DNA of 64,000 bases from Heterodera schachtii (GCA_023374025.1 SIJG01000053.1:558001-622000), one strand, 5' to 3'; positions 35,101-45,610 are shown, counted from the stretch's first letter. The notes: generated by a model from the letters alone, not told the origin. Numbers and translations are program-made.

Positions 35101-38051
35101 TCAGGTTTTCACTTCCTCTCAGTTCTTCACTTCTTCTCATTTCGTGGAACATCTCTTCATTTTGGATTTCACTCCAATTTAACACAATTTGTATTTGTGT
35201 TCAATTGAATAAAGAGTAAGAGAAAAGCTCTTCTCTCTATCTGTAAAAGGGACAATCAGGAGCCCTTTCTTACAGACTATTAATTTGACCCCCGTTGGGT
35301 CATTAAGAGAGTTACAGAGAACTCTCAGTTTCAGTGTCCACATTTGGACATTGAATTCAGCACTTGCATTTTTCAACACTGTCCCCGTTGGACAGGGAAA
35401 GGAGAGAATTCCCTCGGAGGGAAAGATTTCCTTTCCAGTGATTTTTTGTCCATTCCGCGACACCACATTCATTTTTCAATTGTTATTTATTTTTTTAATA
35501 AATTTCTCTTTTTTACCGCTCCTCGCAATTCTTCGGTTCGGAAAATGGCCACGCAATAATCGCCAAAAGAACGAAGGGCACACAAATTGTGCACAAATCG
35601 TTTCGTTTTCACTTCCATTTTCGTTTCATAAAATACCAAAACCTTCGAAAAGAGAAAAAATTGGCATAAAATCCCCCCCAAAAATATGCCAAAAGAATGC
35701 CTCGTGAAGAGACGCGGCTGATTTATAGGCGAAGACGAGGGTTTGGCCACAAAAAGTCCACTGATAGGCCAATTTCATCACCACCTTCACCAACAATCAG
35801 TGGCCATCATTAGAATTCAAACACCGACCAAATAAATATTCGTGTCGATCAGTGCGCCGATTCGGTAGCCCGACGCTTCCCAAGCGATTCCGGAGAGATG
35901 GCCGGCAGCCAAGCGAATGGTTTGGAGTTTCTGATCAAACGGAAACGATCAAAATGGAAAATCAGACGGATCAGCAGAAGAAAAAGAAGAAAAGGGACCA
36001 CCGATTGATTGTCGGCACATTCAAAATTTGATTTGAAATTGCGAATGAAATCACTTCGCCATAAGCTGAGATGAAGTGCATTACGTTCCGTTCACTCTCC
36101 GGCAAATCCATCTGAAGGCCCGCGACCGCAAACATCGAACCGTCCGGGGACCAATGGGCGGTGACAATTAAAGTGGAGGGGAGACGGACGATTCTGACAT
36201 TCTCTGGCAATTGGGAAAGTCAGTGAGTAATGGGAGGAAATTCACAGAGGGAGGGGAGGGACAGACCATAGGATTTAGGCTTTATTGGAGGGGATTATCG
36301 ACGACCTTTTGAAAATATTCCGAAAATTCATTTTTCATTAAAATTTGGGCAGGGGTTCTTGGAGGGGTAACAACAAGAAAAGGTACACCGAAAAGATACT
36401 TTTTAGATTATGTGCACACAGGGCTAAAGGCACCAAACAAAAATGCAGTCGCCCTTTGTGCATATAACTGAAAATGACCCAAAAATGCCATTTTTCAACA
36501 AAATCCTTTTTTCCCCTTAAATTAATGTTTTTGCTGATCGGAATGTTCACTGACTGCAGATATTCTCGCTGCACATCAGCTGAATGTTTCCGTTTTGATA
36601 AGCGATCAAAAACCGTGGCCTTCCCTCCGGCACTTTTCCCCAATTTGCGTTCCGTTGCGGTCCCATTGATTCTTTGCGAACATTTGCTTAATTAATACAA
36701 AAGTCCATCTCCCATTGGGTGGTTTCACTTTGTTGCATTTTGCATGGCCGCGTTGGTACGAACCATTCCATGGAGACGATCACGTCACGCTTAAGGTCCT
36801 CTGAGAAGGGAGGATGAAAATGATCAATGAGATTGATTAGACGGATGAAAATGATCAATAAAACTGATCAGATGGATGGAAATGATCAATAAACTAATTA
36901 GACGGATTGAAATGATCAAGAGTTAGACTGACTCAGTGCCGTTTCCATTTCGACATTTTCCGCGCAAAGCATTTGTATTTTCATGCAAAAATTGCCGTTT
37001 TGATCGTACGCGTGCACTTCTCCGTCGGTGAACCCTTTCATAAACCGATCTGTTGGTCTGACATTTTATCAGTGCAAATTTACCAATAAGAAGCAAAGTG
37101 TCGTCGGAGTTCCACTGCCAAATGAGAGCCGGAATTAACCCACTGCCGTTTCAGTCCTACCGCCAATTTGACCAGCGACGCTCCGATGTCCTTATTCCAA
37201 AGTCTGTTCCCGTCCACCGAACCCAAAATAATTTGTCCTTAATCGGAAGTGCTTAGAATGAGTTCACTCCTCTGATTACCATCTTCGTAAGCGATTGCAA
37301 TGCGCGACCCGTCGTTGGACCATTTCAACGAGGCAACGGTGGACCTTTGACGGTTGTTGATCATCTCCTCGAACCACGACTCATCCGCACTAAACACGAA
37401 AGCATCAGTAGCCGAAGGGACTGACAAAGATTGATCAATTCGCAAGGTCAATTGGCCGATCAATCGATTGCTTGATCAACCCTTTGATCAATTGGTCGAC
37501 CAATTTTTGATTAATTTGTCGGTCATCGGACCGATTGGACATGGCTTTTCCGCCCTTTCACTTGCCCGTGGCTCATCCAAACGATGATTAGTCCGGCATC
37601 GTCGCTTGACGCCAATTTTTGGTGAATTTCATTCCAACACAAAAGGCGAACTGAAACCAATTAGGGAGATGGATAAATTTAAAAAAAGACAATGACCACT
37701 GGCGGAATGGCCTTCGAGTTGTTGGGAGGATAGCCAGGGACTGAGGGAAGCGGAGGAAGGGCCGGCACTTTTATCTGGAAGGGAAGTGCCATTAAAAAGG
37801 GGACCTCAAGAATGGCATTTGACCCCCCCCCCCCCCAAAGTTTGCCCTGGTCCAAATTCAGCAGCATCACTCTCAGGGCCCCGTCACTGCCGCCCACCGC
37901 CACATAGCCCCGGTTGAGCATCCACGCGATGGTTGTGAAGGTGGCGGAGCCGGGGGTTTGGATTTGAAACTGAAATGGGCGGGGGAGAAATGAAAAATGA
38001 AAAATAAAAATGGCCAAAGGACGGCACTTTTCTCGCCGGGAACACGTACAT
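26195..38051 (-). CDS. IFT121/WDR35, intraflagellar transport complex A subunit
   Basis: This is a ciliary transport protein: N-terminal WD40 propellers, then TPR-like helices, with a C-terminal zinc-binding end. The start is MYVFPARK (38051-38028). Matching blocks follow leftwards: a WD block [14 protein letters not shown] (about 37900), [18 protein letters not shown] (37640), [13 protein letters not shown] (37390, diagnostic for WDR35), [14 protein letters not shown] (36150), and FGDYCVA joined to [12 protein letters not shown] across the intron 30741-35516. Then RVHYVDE (30460), [11 protein letters not shown] (30110), [16 protein letters not shown] (29790), [20 protein letters not shown] (29160), [14 protein letters not shown] (27930), [18 protein letters not shown] (27540) and [19 protein letters not shown] (27160). 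The C-terminus is [24 protein letters not shown], stop at 26195. About 20 exons; some borders are approximate. No disabling break seen. Confidence 0.93.
26510..26795. repeat. TGATCA-rich minisatellite in an IFT121 intron
   Basis: Repeated GATCAACTGATCGATCAATG and GACGACCAATGATCAACTG phrases, with one unit of about 77 bp present twice (around 26545-26700). The word is strongly palindromic. A similar shorter patch is at 23225-23280. Confidence 0.8.
28685..29012 (+). repeat. 53-bp tandem repeat in an IFT121 intron
   Basis: About six units of CCGTGCCGTCCCTTTCCATG plus CCGTCCCTTCCTATGCCATT plus CCTTTCCCTATTC. Open frames on the plus strand are repeat artefacts. Confidence 0.85.
30774..30778. other. 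Target-site duplication, left
   Basis: CCACA here and CCACA at 35463-35467 flank the LTR element. A 5-bp duplication is usual for LTR retrotransposon integration. Confidence 0.85.
30779..31389 (+). repeat. 5' long terminal repeat
   Basis: It begins TGTCGCGGAA and ends TTCCGCGACA, a perfect 10-bp terminal inverted repeat. It has a TATA-type box (GGGTATAAAAGCC, about 30978) and an AATAAA polyadenylation signal at about 31135. By eye I found no difference from the 3' copy. Confidence 0.95.
31490..34777 (+). CDS. Gag-like polyprotein of the LTR element, 1,095 aa, lacking Pol
   Basis: The first part is helical. At about residues 140-300 is a Pao-type Gag block ([20 protein letters not shown]), the DUF1759-like capsid region. 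Residues about 402-465 hold three CCHC-like zinc knuckles ([41 protein letters not shown]). At about 640-700 are hydrophobic segments, followed by a signal-like stretch and a cysteine cluster ([16 protein letters not shown]). This resembles the start of the envelope-like glycoproteins of some nematode BEL/Pao elements; that is inference. The last 250 residues are charged and unrecognised. The frame is uninterrupted although the whole Pol region is absent, so an in-frame internal deletion is likely. Confidence 0.8.
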   Translation: MSELLRITIAPIVKRLKLYIETAQENLTKDLNEQIKTDLLAERQNLCRAVSLLEKNNDKWEAVFHRVKGPALQEEDQNYKDYKPEGKAFMEWADQARGLVDTIDGALGLSEQGDVVHPAQVQQPAQNIPPQVVVAPQRHEVMLPPISLPKFSGEPREWPLFWKLFETSVESLQIEDFKKHIYLLGCLPEKSVARRAIDLYPPSDENYPRVVEILKKRFGDEKSIVETLQSELLHLPKPSDSVQSLRQFSESIERICQQLSDFGENEQNKFMASTIKSKLPYHLLTQVVEKEMRSGGTFDCSDLRKAITSIVEVKEEVQRCTQVFRGEEKPRNFPPQIQRNNFQGRETDFPPNQFCQGHWRPNNGRSNNVNDSVGMMSPQVDRSFLAVQKPPFSQRETGTRQSCSLCGAVGHPPCRCPKYSTAGTRRRRLAKQRKCFNCLLKGHKAQQCNSPKRCLKCGRKHHYMICRYGDAPKGSTRQTTKETRTVQRKQSSKRRGEPPRSNKTNYSKIYVSSGVEDKPSEGHAFDGNSTNGLTNVAKKSHALSTMCRVVVKRRDHQKMIETPVVFDQACQTSSKSDSHIGEQNSPKLSSTEREFCGGKNNGNVFHSIFSIRIKRMDNKWEEILPNEAEQIALLWAFCLSISISLMVSSILRILYFGLKIIASLMIQFKVLLLCFVIQKTPHFQEKRQRGAFPQYCTGRHVWRKMACIIIFACLLLLPVKGGTETSAYPTNQCNECKLICSNKGVLAKIPNEIRKVELCCSENCYIHENVHKLIHEFPKEILQVITWSLIRKDYGTTSTVLLMLYLAGGESFGCGVESRSILLPVSKKFFKHESSRTHTNDSSKIFDSKSDHVTHVMDGGIKGLKISHPTTFFKSVIREMPIPFREGPFFSARRVNIPENAEIINDRFFEFGDPERDHEERVPLRREPRVHRQTEPLSSWIERSHGLHWYETIRDRRIVDEDLRRELRRGATLIGEHFGRAVDIHFDGLTCYGPEGLYLSPGLTVLDHFVRLGLQVDPLTPCIQEYVGFSPHEGGMLVDLYPIELVSIRHRVRVAWRAPEENELHPPARYRSQSPDGHLEIRPQRVVRRRPANRW
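34852..35462 (+). repeat. 3' long terminal repeat
   Basis: Same length (611 bp) and same termini as the 5' copy. No mismatch was found on reading both. This implies a very recent insertion, or gene conversion or an assembly copy. Confidence 0.95.
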
Positions 38052-41000
38052 ATTGTTCTGCATTCTGTCCGCTTATTTCTAAAAATTTGAAATTGAATCA
38101 GAAAATGGCACAATTTGAGCATTGATTGTTTCGTTTGTGCCTTTTTAATTTTTTTTTTCTTTGCCATAGCAACGGAAAATGAAAATATTTTGGGAAGGGA
38201 CACAAAAAAACAAAAATAAATATTAAGGAAAAGCATTTCAAATTTTAAGGCTTTTTGCGATCGCTCGCCGATTCAGTCGAACATTTTGAACTAAAGAGAA
38301 TTTCCATTTTGGAGAATCGAAAAGGGAAGAACAGAAGAACAAAGAACAGATTCAGCAGCAATTAAAATGATAAATTTGAATTAATTTAATTTATCAAAGT
38401 TTTGGAACTTTTTCATTTTATTTATTTTGTCCATTTTCGTCCTTTTTTTTCATTTTCTCATTTTGTCCCCCAATTTGGGGATACCCTTTCCCCCCCCCCC
38501 CCCATATTTATTTAATTTCCCCGGTTTGCTTTTGCCTTTGCAATTCCCCGCCCCCCGCCCCTTTTCCCCCCTTTCATTTTCATTTTGTACGATTTGCCCC
38601 CCCCCCCCCCCGAAATTATTTATTTCCAAATAAATAATAAATTCACTCGCCAATCACTGTTTGTTTTGTTGATCTACACATAATGTTGTAAATAGCAATT
38701 CCATTCTTTCTCTGCTGTGCTGTATTATTTTTGCCTCACTTTTCCTCCGTTGCGACTTTTAAATTATTTTTTATTTTTTATTCACTGAGAAAATTAAATT
38801 AATAAAAAAATAAAATATTAAAAATATTTCTCCGTTTGAATGGTTTCCTCTTTTTTGGTCCATCCTTTTGACAATGGTTTTGCTTATTTTATTGTCAATT
38901 CATTTTTAGCCCACCTTTTTTGTCCGATTTGCTCACAAAACATTCAATGCCTTTTTTCCCTTTTTTTGGTTTATTTTATTAATAAATTATTATTAAAAAA
39001 TATATAAAATAATTTAATTTGTCTTTTTTATTTTTGTTAATGCATTTGCCCTCCCAAACAATGCTTTATTTCATTTTCCAATTGTCATTTATTCATTCGT
39101 TTATTCTTTCTTTTTTTCTTTCTTTTTCCATTTAATTTTTTGCACTTTTATTTTTTCCATTTTTTAAATAGAAAAAATCAGCAGAAGGAATTGAGTGGAT
39201 TGACTTTGTAAATCGCATTATGTGATGCATTATTTATAAATTTATTTGCCTTAATAATGTAAATTAAAAAGGGAATTCGAAAAACGGCGAATTATTTTAT
39301 TTTGCCACGGCCCTCCCAAAACAAATGCCAAATTCCCCCTTCCCCCCTCCCCCAATTCCTTCGTCATTTTGCCCTTTCCATTAATAATTTGCGTGTCCTT
39401 TTTCGGCTTTGATTTGGCCCATTTTCATTCATTTTTCATTTTGTTTTCTCAGCCAAACATTCGTTGTCATTTCTTCGCATTTGCAGCACATTCCCTCCCC
39501 CTTTTGTGCTCCATAATTTTCATAATAATAATATATTATTATTATTATTATTTCACTCTCATATTATTTAATATTTTCCCCCATTTTATGGTAAATTTAA
39601 TCTCCCCCCCCCAATTGCTCCCTTTCCCCCATTTTCGCCCATTGCCCCCCCCCCCCTCCCCCTCGGGCGTTGTCTCGAGATTATTTTCTGTTATTTCGCC
39701 GCTATGCGTTGGTTCGTTTTGCCGTGTGAATGTGCAATAAAAGTGGGCTGTTGTTGGGAAGTGATTGTTATTGTTAATTAATGTCATTACAAATTATTTC
39801 CAAAAATTGTACAGTATTTTATGAACCCAAAAATACTGTATTGCAATTATTCCTTTTTTGTTTCTTTATAAATGTTTTTAATGCTATTTTTTTTTCCATT
39901 TGTATTTTCCTCTCCCCCCCCCCTTTTTTTTGCACTTTTCTAATGCCTTATTATTTTGTGCCATTGATTCATCAAAATGCATTTGTCTGCTCATTCATTT
40001 GTTTGACTCATTTGTGCCTAAAATGGCGACATTCAAATTGAATTTTGCTATGGCAAAACCGTGCGAAGTGCCAATGAAATGAATTGGCCGAGGGGTAAAA
40101 AAGGGAGGGGGAGGGTACGGTAAAGGTACGATAGAACGGAGGAAGAGGAAAAGTTTAACAGAAGGGTATAACACCAAATTATTGTTTATAAGGTGGCAGG
40201 GTTGTGCGAATGCCTAATGACATGCACACATTGCGCCATCAGTGGTAATTAAATGCTTAGCAATCGGTGGCCCTTTGCCGTGGCATTTGGCACTGTTTCT
40301 TTCGTTACAATACACACAAAGTGCCACCCCCCTCCCCCCTCCCCGCCAATGCCAATGTCCCCCCTTTGCCCCCCCCCTTTTTTCGCTGCTTTTCCCATTA
40401 ATTTGCCATTATAAAAGTGTTTACTTCGTTTTGCTTTTTCTTTCTTCCCTTTGCTTTACCCATTTGTTAATTTGTACTTTATTATTATTATTTTTATTAT
40501 TAAGCTCCCCCCCCCCCCCGTCGCCCTTTTCTCACTTTTCTTCGCTTTTGTTGCTGAGGCGACAAATGTTTCTTTTGACAAATGCCCCCGGGCATTTCGC
40601 CGTTGGCCTTACTCATAAGCATAAGCATAAGCCACCCATTCATTCGTTCACTCTTTGCTTCGCCCAATTAATAGGCCCAATAATTAATATTTTCACCTTA
40701 GAATCGGTTCTAAGTGCACAAAAAGCGGCCAAATGTTTTCTTGCCAATTGAACATTTCCAATTTCCCCCCGCTAAATGCCTTCAGCAACACATTCCTTGT
40801 TAATGGGGTATTTATTTAGTTTTGCTCGGAGATCATTCGCCCTCCCCCCCCCCCCAAATTCCTCGGCTTAATCTGTCCATTAATTCGGAAGTTTCCCCTT
40901 TAATTTCCCATTTATTCAATCGTAGGAAATTTTCAAATTATTTGCTGCTTTAGGTGGAATTTCATTAACAGTTAAAATATTCATTGTCAATTATAGAAAA
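38052..41000. other. Intergenic A+T-rich DNA with poly-C runs
   Basis: This is the spacer between IFT121 (start 38051, -) and HMBOX1 copy A (+). It has poly-C runs at about 38490-38503, 38597-38610, 39647-39658, 40507-40519 and 40844-40855, plus ATT microsatellite patches near 39530. No supported gene. Promoters of both flanking genes must lie here but no element was recognised. Confidence 0.4.
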
Positions 41001-42950
41001 ATGGACGGCGAACATTTGGAAATGTTAAGTAAAATTTATGGGACGGAAATTAGCGCAAAAGAAATGGCAAATGTAAGAAAAAAGAGAGGAGAAACGGACC
41101 AAATTGGCACGAAACGGATTAAGGCACTTGCCGGGTTGGAAAGGCAAAGGGCAGACGCCGTCGGATCAGCGGACAATGGGCAAAAGACGGCGGAGGAGGA
41201 GGGCACCGATGGGCACGGCATTGTCGGCACGCCATTTGGCCAAAATGTGCTGCGGGGCAGCACCGACGCGGCATTTCTGCTGCTCCACCAATTGGCAACG
41301 ATCGCCCGGGTAGGAAAAGCGAAGGACGTGAAAAGCCGGGCAATCGGCATGGCATCATTTAGCAGGACCAGTGCCAACTTTCTGAGCAGAGGCTGCGGAT
41401 GCTCAGTTGCATTTCGGCGGACGAAGCGGAAGAAGCGGACGCGGAAAGAAAGGGGAGGAGGCGGACGAACACCGTAGGGACGGATGGCCTCCGGACGAGC
41501 CCGAAGCCGTGGCAGGAGCCGAGCGGGCACCAGCCGACTTCGTCCGCGTCCGGCGCCGCCCATGCGTTGCCCCCGTCTTCCTCCAACAGACCCATCCGCT
41601 CGCAACGGACGCCAATGAAGGAAATCATCACGCTGGACGACCCAACCGAGCTGGACGAGGTGAGCGGGAGGCAAAGACTGATCATTGAACACGCGCCTGA
41701 CCAGTTTATGGCCCGGGGCGAGGAGCAGTGCATTCACGCGATGCGCGCGTTCATCACGCAATTCTCTCTGCGACAGACCACGGTGGCCACCATGACGGGC
41801 GTGTCGCAGCCGTACATCTCCAAACTGCTGAATGGAAACCACAGGGAACTGTCGCTGCGCTGTCGAAAGAACATCTACTGCTGGTACTTAAACTGCCGCA
41901 GACACCCCGAGAAATTGGGTCAGTCCGGGGGGGGGGGGGGGGGGTGCAGCGCAACGCAGTGACTCGTACCCTTCAGCGATGTTCGTGCAAGACCCGTGCA
42001 CGCGGCTGGAGACCTCTGCCGAGGGCGAGTTGGTCCCGCAACGTCGCGAGCGTTACGTGTTCCGACCCGTGCTTCTGCGCGTTCTCGAGACGTACTTCCA
42101 GAAATGCCCATTTCCGGACATAGCGAAACGCGTTGAGATCGCAAATGCCTGCAACGCGCACTTGCAGGTGGACAAAAGAGGTGGGGAGGCGAGCCGACAG
42201 AGGCCACGACGGAACGGTCGGCCACAATTTTTTAATCCGTTCGCTTCCGTAAGGTGTCCAACTGATGCCGAAGGAGGTGGTCACTCCACAAGTAATCGCC
42301 AATTGGTTCGCCAACAAACGGAAGGAAATGCGCCGACGCATGGGAGGGACGGAAGCGGGACGGAGTCGGCTGAACAGTTTGGTAAGGATGGACACTGAGC
42401 ACTCTAAGCACTCGGGCCTATTCAGTCGGCGGGCCGCTCCAACTCGCCATCGTCGCCCAACTCAGCCGCACACTCTCGGGAGGGCCCCTTCGAGTTGCGC
42501 CAGAATAACCAGCAGAGTGGCAACGTGGACGAGGCAGTGCTGGCACAGTGTGAGCAGCTGCAGACAATGCCAATGTCTGTCCCCACGGCGTCCAATCAGC
42601 AGCAAATGGTGTAAAAGCCCCACTTGGTCATGGTCACCCGCCCCGTTCAGCTTCTGATCAGTGATCAGCCCGAGTCAGTGCCATCCGCAGCCGACCTGGC
42701 CCTTGTGCTGCCCCCGCTGGGGCCCCCTCGCCACCCAAACTGCTGCCCACCCGCAACTCCGCTGCTGCCCCCAAATGTTGTGCAGTTCTGCCCTTCCGTG
42801 GACCAGCAACTGCTCCATCTGCTCCAGGCCCAACCTGTGGCCAATCAGCTGCTGTTCCTCCAGCAATTGCTGGTCGGCACTTCGTCAGCAGACAACGACT
42901 ACCTCAAGCAGGACCAGCAACATCTGTTGATGGCCATTCATGACCAATGA
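41001..42950 (+). pseudogene. HMBOX1-like homeobox gene, copy A, frameshifted
   Basis: Copy A encodes the HNF1-N-like domain (TVATMTGVSQPYISKLLNG) and the atypical homeodomain (KRVEIANACNAH...ANWFANKRKEMRRR) of an HMBOX1-type telomere or DNA-binding factor. Introns match copy C: 42181-42253, 42382-42425 and 42609-42668, with a possible 31-nt intron at 41919-41949 holding an 18-G run. Compared with copy C it lacks one A at about 41395 (GGCTGCGGATG versus GGCTGCAGGATG), which breaks the reading frame. Its first 25 residues also differ (LEMLSKIYGTEISAKEM instead of LELIKRLHSTGLRAQTL). It may be a pseudogene, a diverged paralogue with an altered splice site, or carry a one-base error. Confidence 0.75.
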
Positions 42951-43217
42951 ATCACCACCCACTTTTAGCCGATTTGTTTTGCTTTCGCACTTTCCCTTTT
43001 CTTTGCTTTTTCTTTCGATTTAAATACAAACCATTAAATTTGTGTTAATTGTTTCACATTTTACTTTTGGTGAATTTTGAAGCTTTCCTTTCTCATCCGT
43101 GGAAACAAAATTGAACGTTTTGCGCGAGGCGGAGTGATGTTTGATGCGTTGGTTCGCTTCATGACGATATTAGAAAATAATATATTTTTTTGCGATCTTA
43201 ATTGGACTATCACTAGT

Positions 43218-43480
43218 CATTAACCTCGAGATTCTTGTGTGTTTATCTCTGAGACTTGCCACCCATTTGTTTTTTCCTTCTTGCCAATATACTTTTTTGA
43301 ATTTTGAAATTTCTCGATGTCTTTAGTCAGATTTTCGGTATGTAAATCGGAATGTGGGCGTCAGCTGATCAGTGATCACTTATGGAGGCGACGAGTGCCT
43401 TTTCGAAGCTGAAAATTTTCAGACAAAAGCGTTTGTTTTATCGTTTGTTTTGGTATGCGAATTGTGTGGAATTCGCATTT
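43218..43480 (+). repeat. Segment duplicated at 47536-47795
   Basis: The phrase ACCTCGAGATTCTTGTGTGT, then GAGACTTGCCACCCATTTG and AAGCGTTTGTTTTATCGTTT, recurs in the same order and orientation in the spacer between the HMBOX1 inverted copies. Confidence 0.85.
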
Positions 43481-43589
43481 CAAAGGCAATAAATAAATAC
43501 ACAACTCATTTGTCAGTATTCTTTGATCGTAAAATGATCGAAAAAGAAGAATTGTTGGAAAGACGAGTAGCTGATTTTCGTACAGCCCC

Positions 43590-44030
43590 AGCTGACTTTT
43601 TTCTTTCAAAAGTCATTAAAATATGTTTCCAAGGGTTTTCGGGGTCGCTGATCAAGAATTAAGCATCCATTTCGATCAATTGCGAATCCCGGACCCGAAT
43701 TCGAACAAAAAGCCGAAAGTCCAAAATTTTAAATTCGCATTTTTGCTTCAAGGTCGGTTTAAACACATGGAAATAAACTGAAAGCCATCACTCTTTCAAT
43801 AAAAGATAGTTAATTAATAATAAGCCGTTTTTAGACAAAAAAAAATGCGAAATTCGAAAAATTTGAACTTTCGATTTTTTGTTCAAGTTCGGGTCAGGGG
43901 TTCGGAATTGGTCGAAATGGATGTCATATTCGTGATCAGCGACCCCAAAAACCCCATGGTTGTATTTTTTTATGTCTTATAACAACAAAAATAATCCATG
44001 TGGCCTAAACTGTATAAGTACCGAAAGAGG
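43590..44030. mobile_element. Foldback element (GGTCGAAATGGATGTC family)
   Basis: The left arm has GGGTTTTCGGGGTCGCTGAT, GCATCCATTTCGATC and TTCGAACAAAAAG. The right arm has GGTCGAAATGGATGTC, GTGATCAGCGACCCC and GGCCTAAACTGTATAAGTACC. Same terminal sequence as the outer element at 3706-6380. The left terminus is unresolved. Confidence 0.65.
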
Positions 44031-44052
44031 TCAAGGCTACAGCATGATGGCC

Positions 44053-44548
44053 ATCTCTACACATTTGCCAAGACAAGTGCCGATGGACGACTAATTTTTT
44101 CGATGGGGGTTCAAGAACAGCGGTGTCGACAAGTGCAAAGGACGGATTTGGACTTCACTTTCAGATGAATTCATCCGCATGGCGACACGACACACATGTG
44201 AACGGAATCCAAGTCACAGCATTGCGCAAAAAGTCACGACAGTCATCAAATGGCGTGCTGTTGAGACGATGGAAGCGCCTCTGTAATGCGCGCTGCGGCT
44301 CTTCAAAGCATTTGTTCGCCTACACCTTCAGAATTGCCGTAAAAAAAAAATGCCACCAATTTCAGGTTGATGAACGTCCGCGCACAGATGGGTCGCGAAT
44401 TGAACTGCGTTTCAAAGCCGAAGATTGGAATGTCTACGAGAGGACGCTAAGAAATGAGACAGAACAAATAATTTTTCAGAAACTGCCCACAAAAAAATTA
44501 GTGATCACAATTATGTTAACCGTCATCCCCGTAACATTGAGTATTTGA
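44053..44548 (+). pseudogene. FLYWCH-zinc-finger-like fragment
   Basis: One frame reads TFAKTSADGRLIFSMGV. A shifted frame continues KNSGVDKCKGRIWTSLSDEF and then RHTCERNPSH, the spacing C-KGRI-T...H-C typical of a FLYWCH finger, a domain often linked to Mutator-like transposases in nematodes. A third frame stays open to 44548. No start codon or complete domain is seen, and frameshifts separate the pieces. Probably a decayed transposon or host fragment. Confidence 0.35.
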
Positions 44549-44718
44549 AAGGCATTTCTCGCAATTACCAGATGAATCTTTGATCACTTTTTGTTTTTTT
44601 AATATTGATATTATTTGTGGAAATTGTTAGTTTTAATAAAGCATTTTTGGAAATTTGAAAACTTTTTATTTGGGGCCGAATCGTGGGGGCCGAACTGACG
44701 GGTTCCGGTACATATTAG

Positions 44719-45343
44719 CAGGGCTGCAAAAAATATGCACAAAAAGTGGCCAAAATATACGCATAAATATGCAAATAAAGTCGTGAAATATGCACTAAAT
44801 ATGCACAAAAATCGCAAAATATGCACCAAATATGCATAAAAAAACTTGAAAATTAGGGGTGCAAATTAACTTTAAAAATTTTTTTTCATTAGTACACTTG
44901 ACAATGAGCTACAGTTCTTTTATAAAATTCTCTTAGCAAATATTGACATTTTTAAATCAAAAATTTTGTCATGAAAAAAAAAAATTTGGGGGAAGAAGTT
45001 TTGAGAAAATTTTCCAATTCTTAGTGGTGTGTTTTTTAAAAATTTTCGGTCGATTCTTAGGGGTATATTTTTCTGAATTTTTAGGGCCGATTCTTAGGGG
45101 TGTATTTTCCGTTTTTATTGCATTTTTGTTAACAAATTTTCCAGAAAATGGCAAAATATGCATAAAAATGCAGAAAAACCCAAAATATGCAAAATATGCA
45201 TAAAGGCCCAAAATATGCAAAAATATGCAAATAAAAGTCCCGATTTTTACAAGCAAACACAAAAAAGAAAGTGTTTTTCCTACTATTTAGAGCATGGAGA
45301 AGCCAGGAAAAAAATATGCTTTTGCATATTTTTTGCAGCCCTG
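44719..45343. mobile_element. hAT-like MITE, word family AAATATGCAC
   Basis: The ends CAGGGCTGCAAAAAATATGC and (inverted) GCATATTTTTTGCAGCCCTG are flanked by CATATTAG on both sides (44711-44718 and 45344-45351). CAGGG termini with an 8-bp duplication are classic hAT features. The interior is made of AAATATGCA words plus the shared backbone ATTCTTAGGGGTGTATTTTC. Confidence 0.9.
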
Positions 45344-45350
45344 CATATTA

Positions 45351-45545
45351 GAGATGCGCCGTGACTGAAAAAACCCGTGAAACGTGACCGTGACCGTGAA
45401 TTGACCCCGTGAATCGTGACCGTGAATTGACCCCGTGAATCGTGACCGTGAATTGGTACCGTGATTCGCGACCGGGACCGTGATCCAAAAAACCCGTGAA
45501 ATTCACGGTTTTCGTGACCGTGACCGCGATTCACGGCGCATCTAT
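45351..45545. mobile_element. Short foldback, word CGTGACCGTGAATTGACC
   Basis: The ends AGATGCGCCGTGA and TCACGGCGCATCT are inverted. The interior is a tandem array of CGTGAATTGACCCCGTGAAT-type units. It abuts the hAT-like element at 44719. No target duplication found. Confidence 0.65.
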
Positions 45546-45610
45546 TTGTTAACTGCTTTTGCCCAAAATAACCTAATTTCGAGCGAGTTAAAGAAATTTA
45601 ATGAGTTTTT

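Larger units (their letters stand above)
30779..35462 (+). mobile_element. Non-autonomous BEL/Pao-like LTR retrotransposon
   Basis: The element is 4,684 bp, with 611-bp LTRs at both ends and an interior of about 3.46 kb with one long open frame. A region just after the 5' LTR (TTGGAGCCCCG, 31394) fits a tRNA primer-binding site. No reverse transcriptase, RNase H, protease or integrase motifs are seen, and the interior is too short to hold them. It lies antisense in an IFT121 intron; removing the element and one target copy leaves an 87-bp GT-AG intron. It probably depends on a full-length relative for replication. Confidence 0.9.

Noticed and set aside
30779..35462. Possible complete retrovirus or autonomous BEL element
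   Set aside because: The interior is only about 3.46 kb, and no reverse transcriptase, RNase H or integrase motif was found in any frame.
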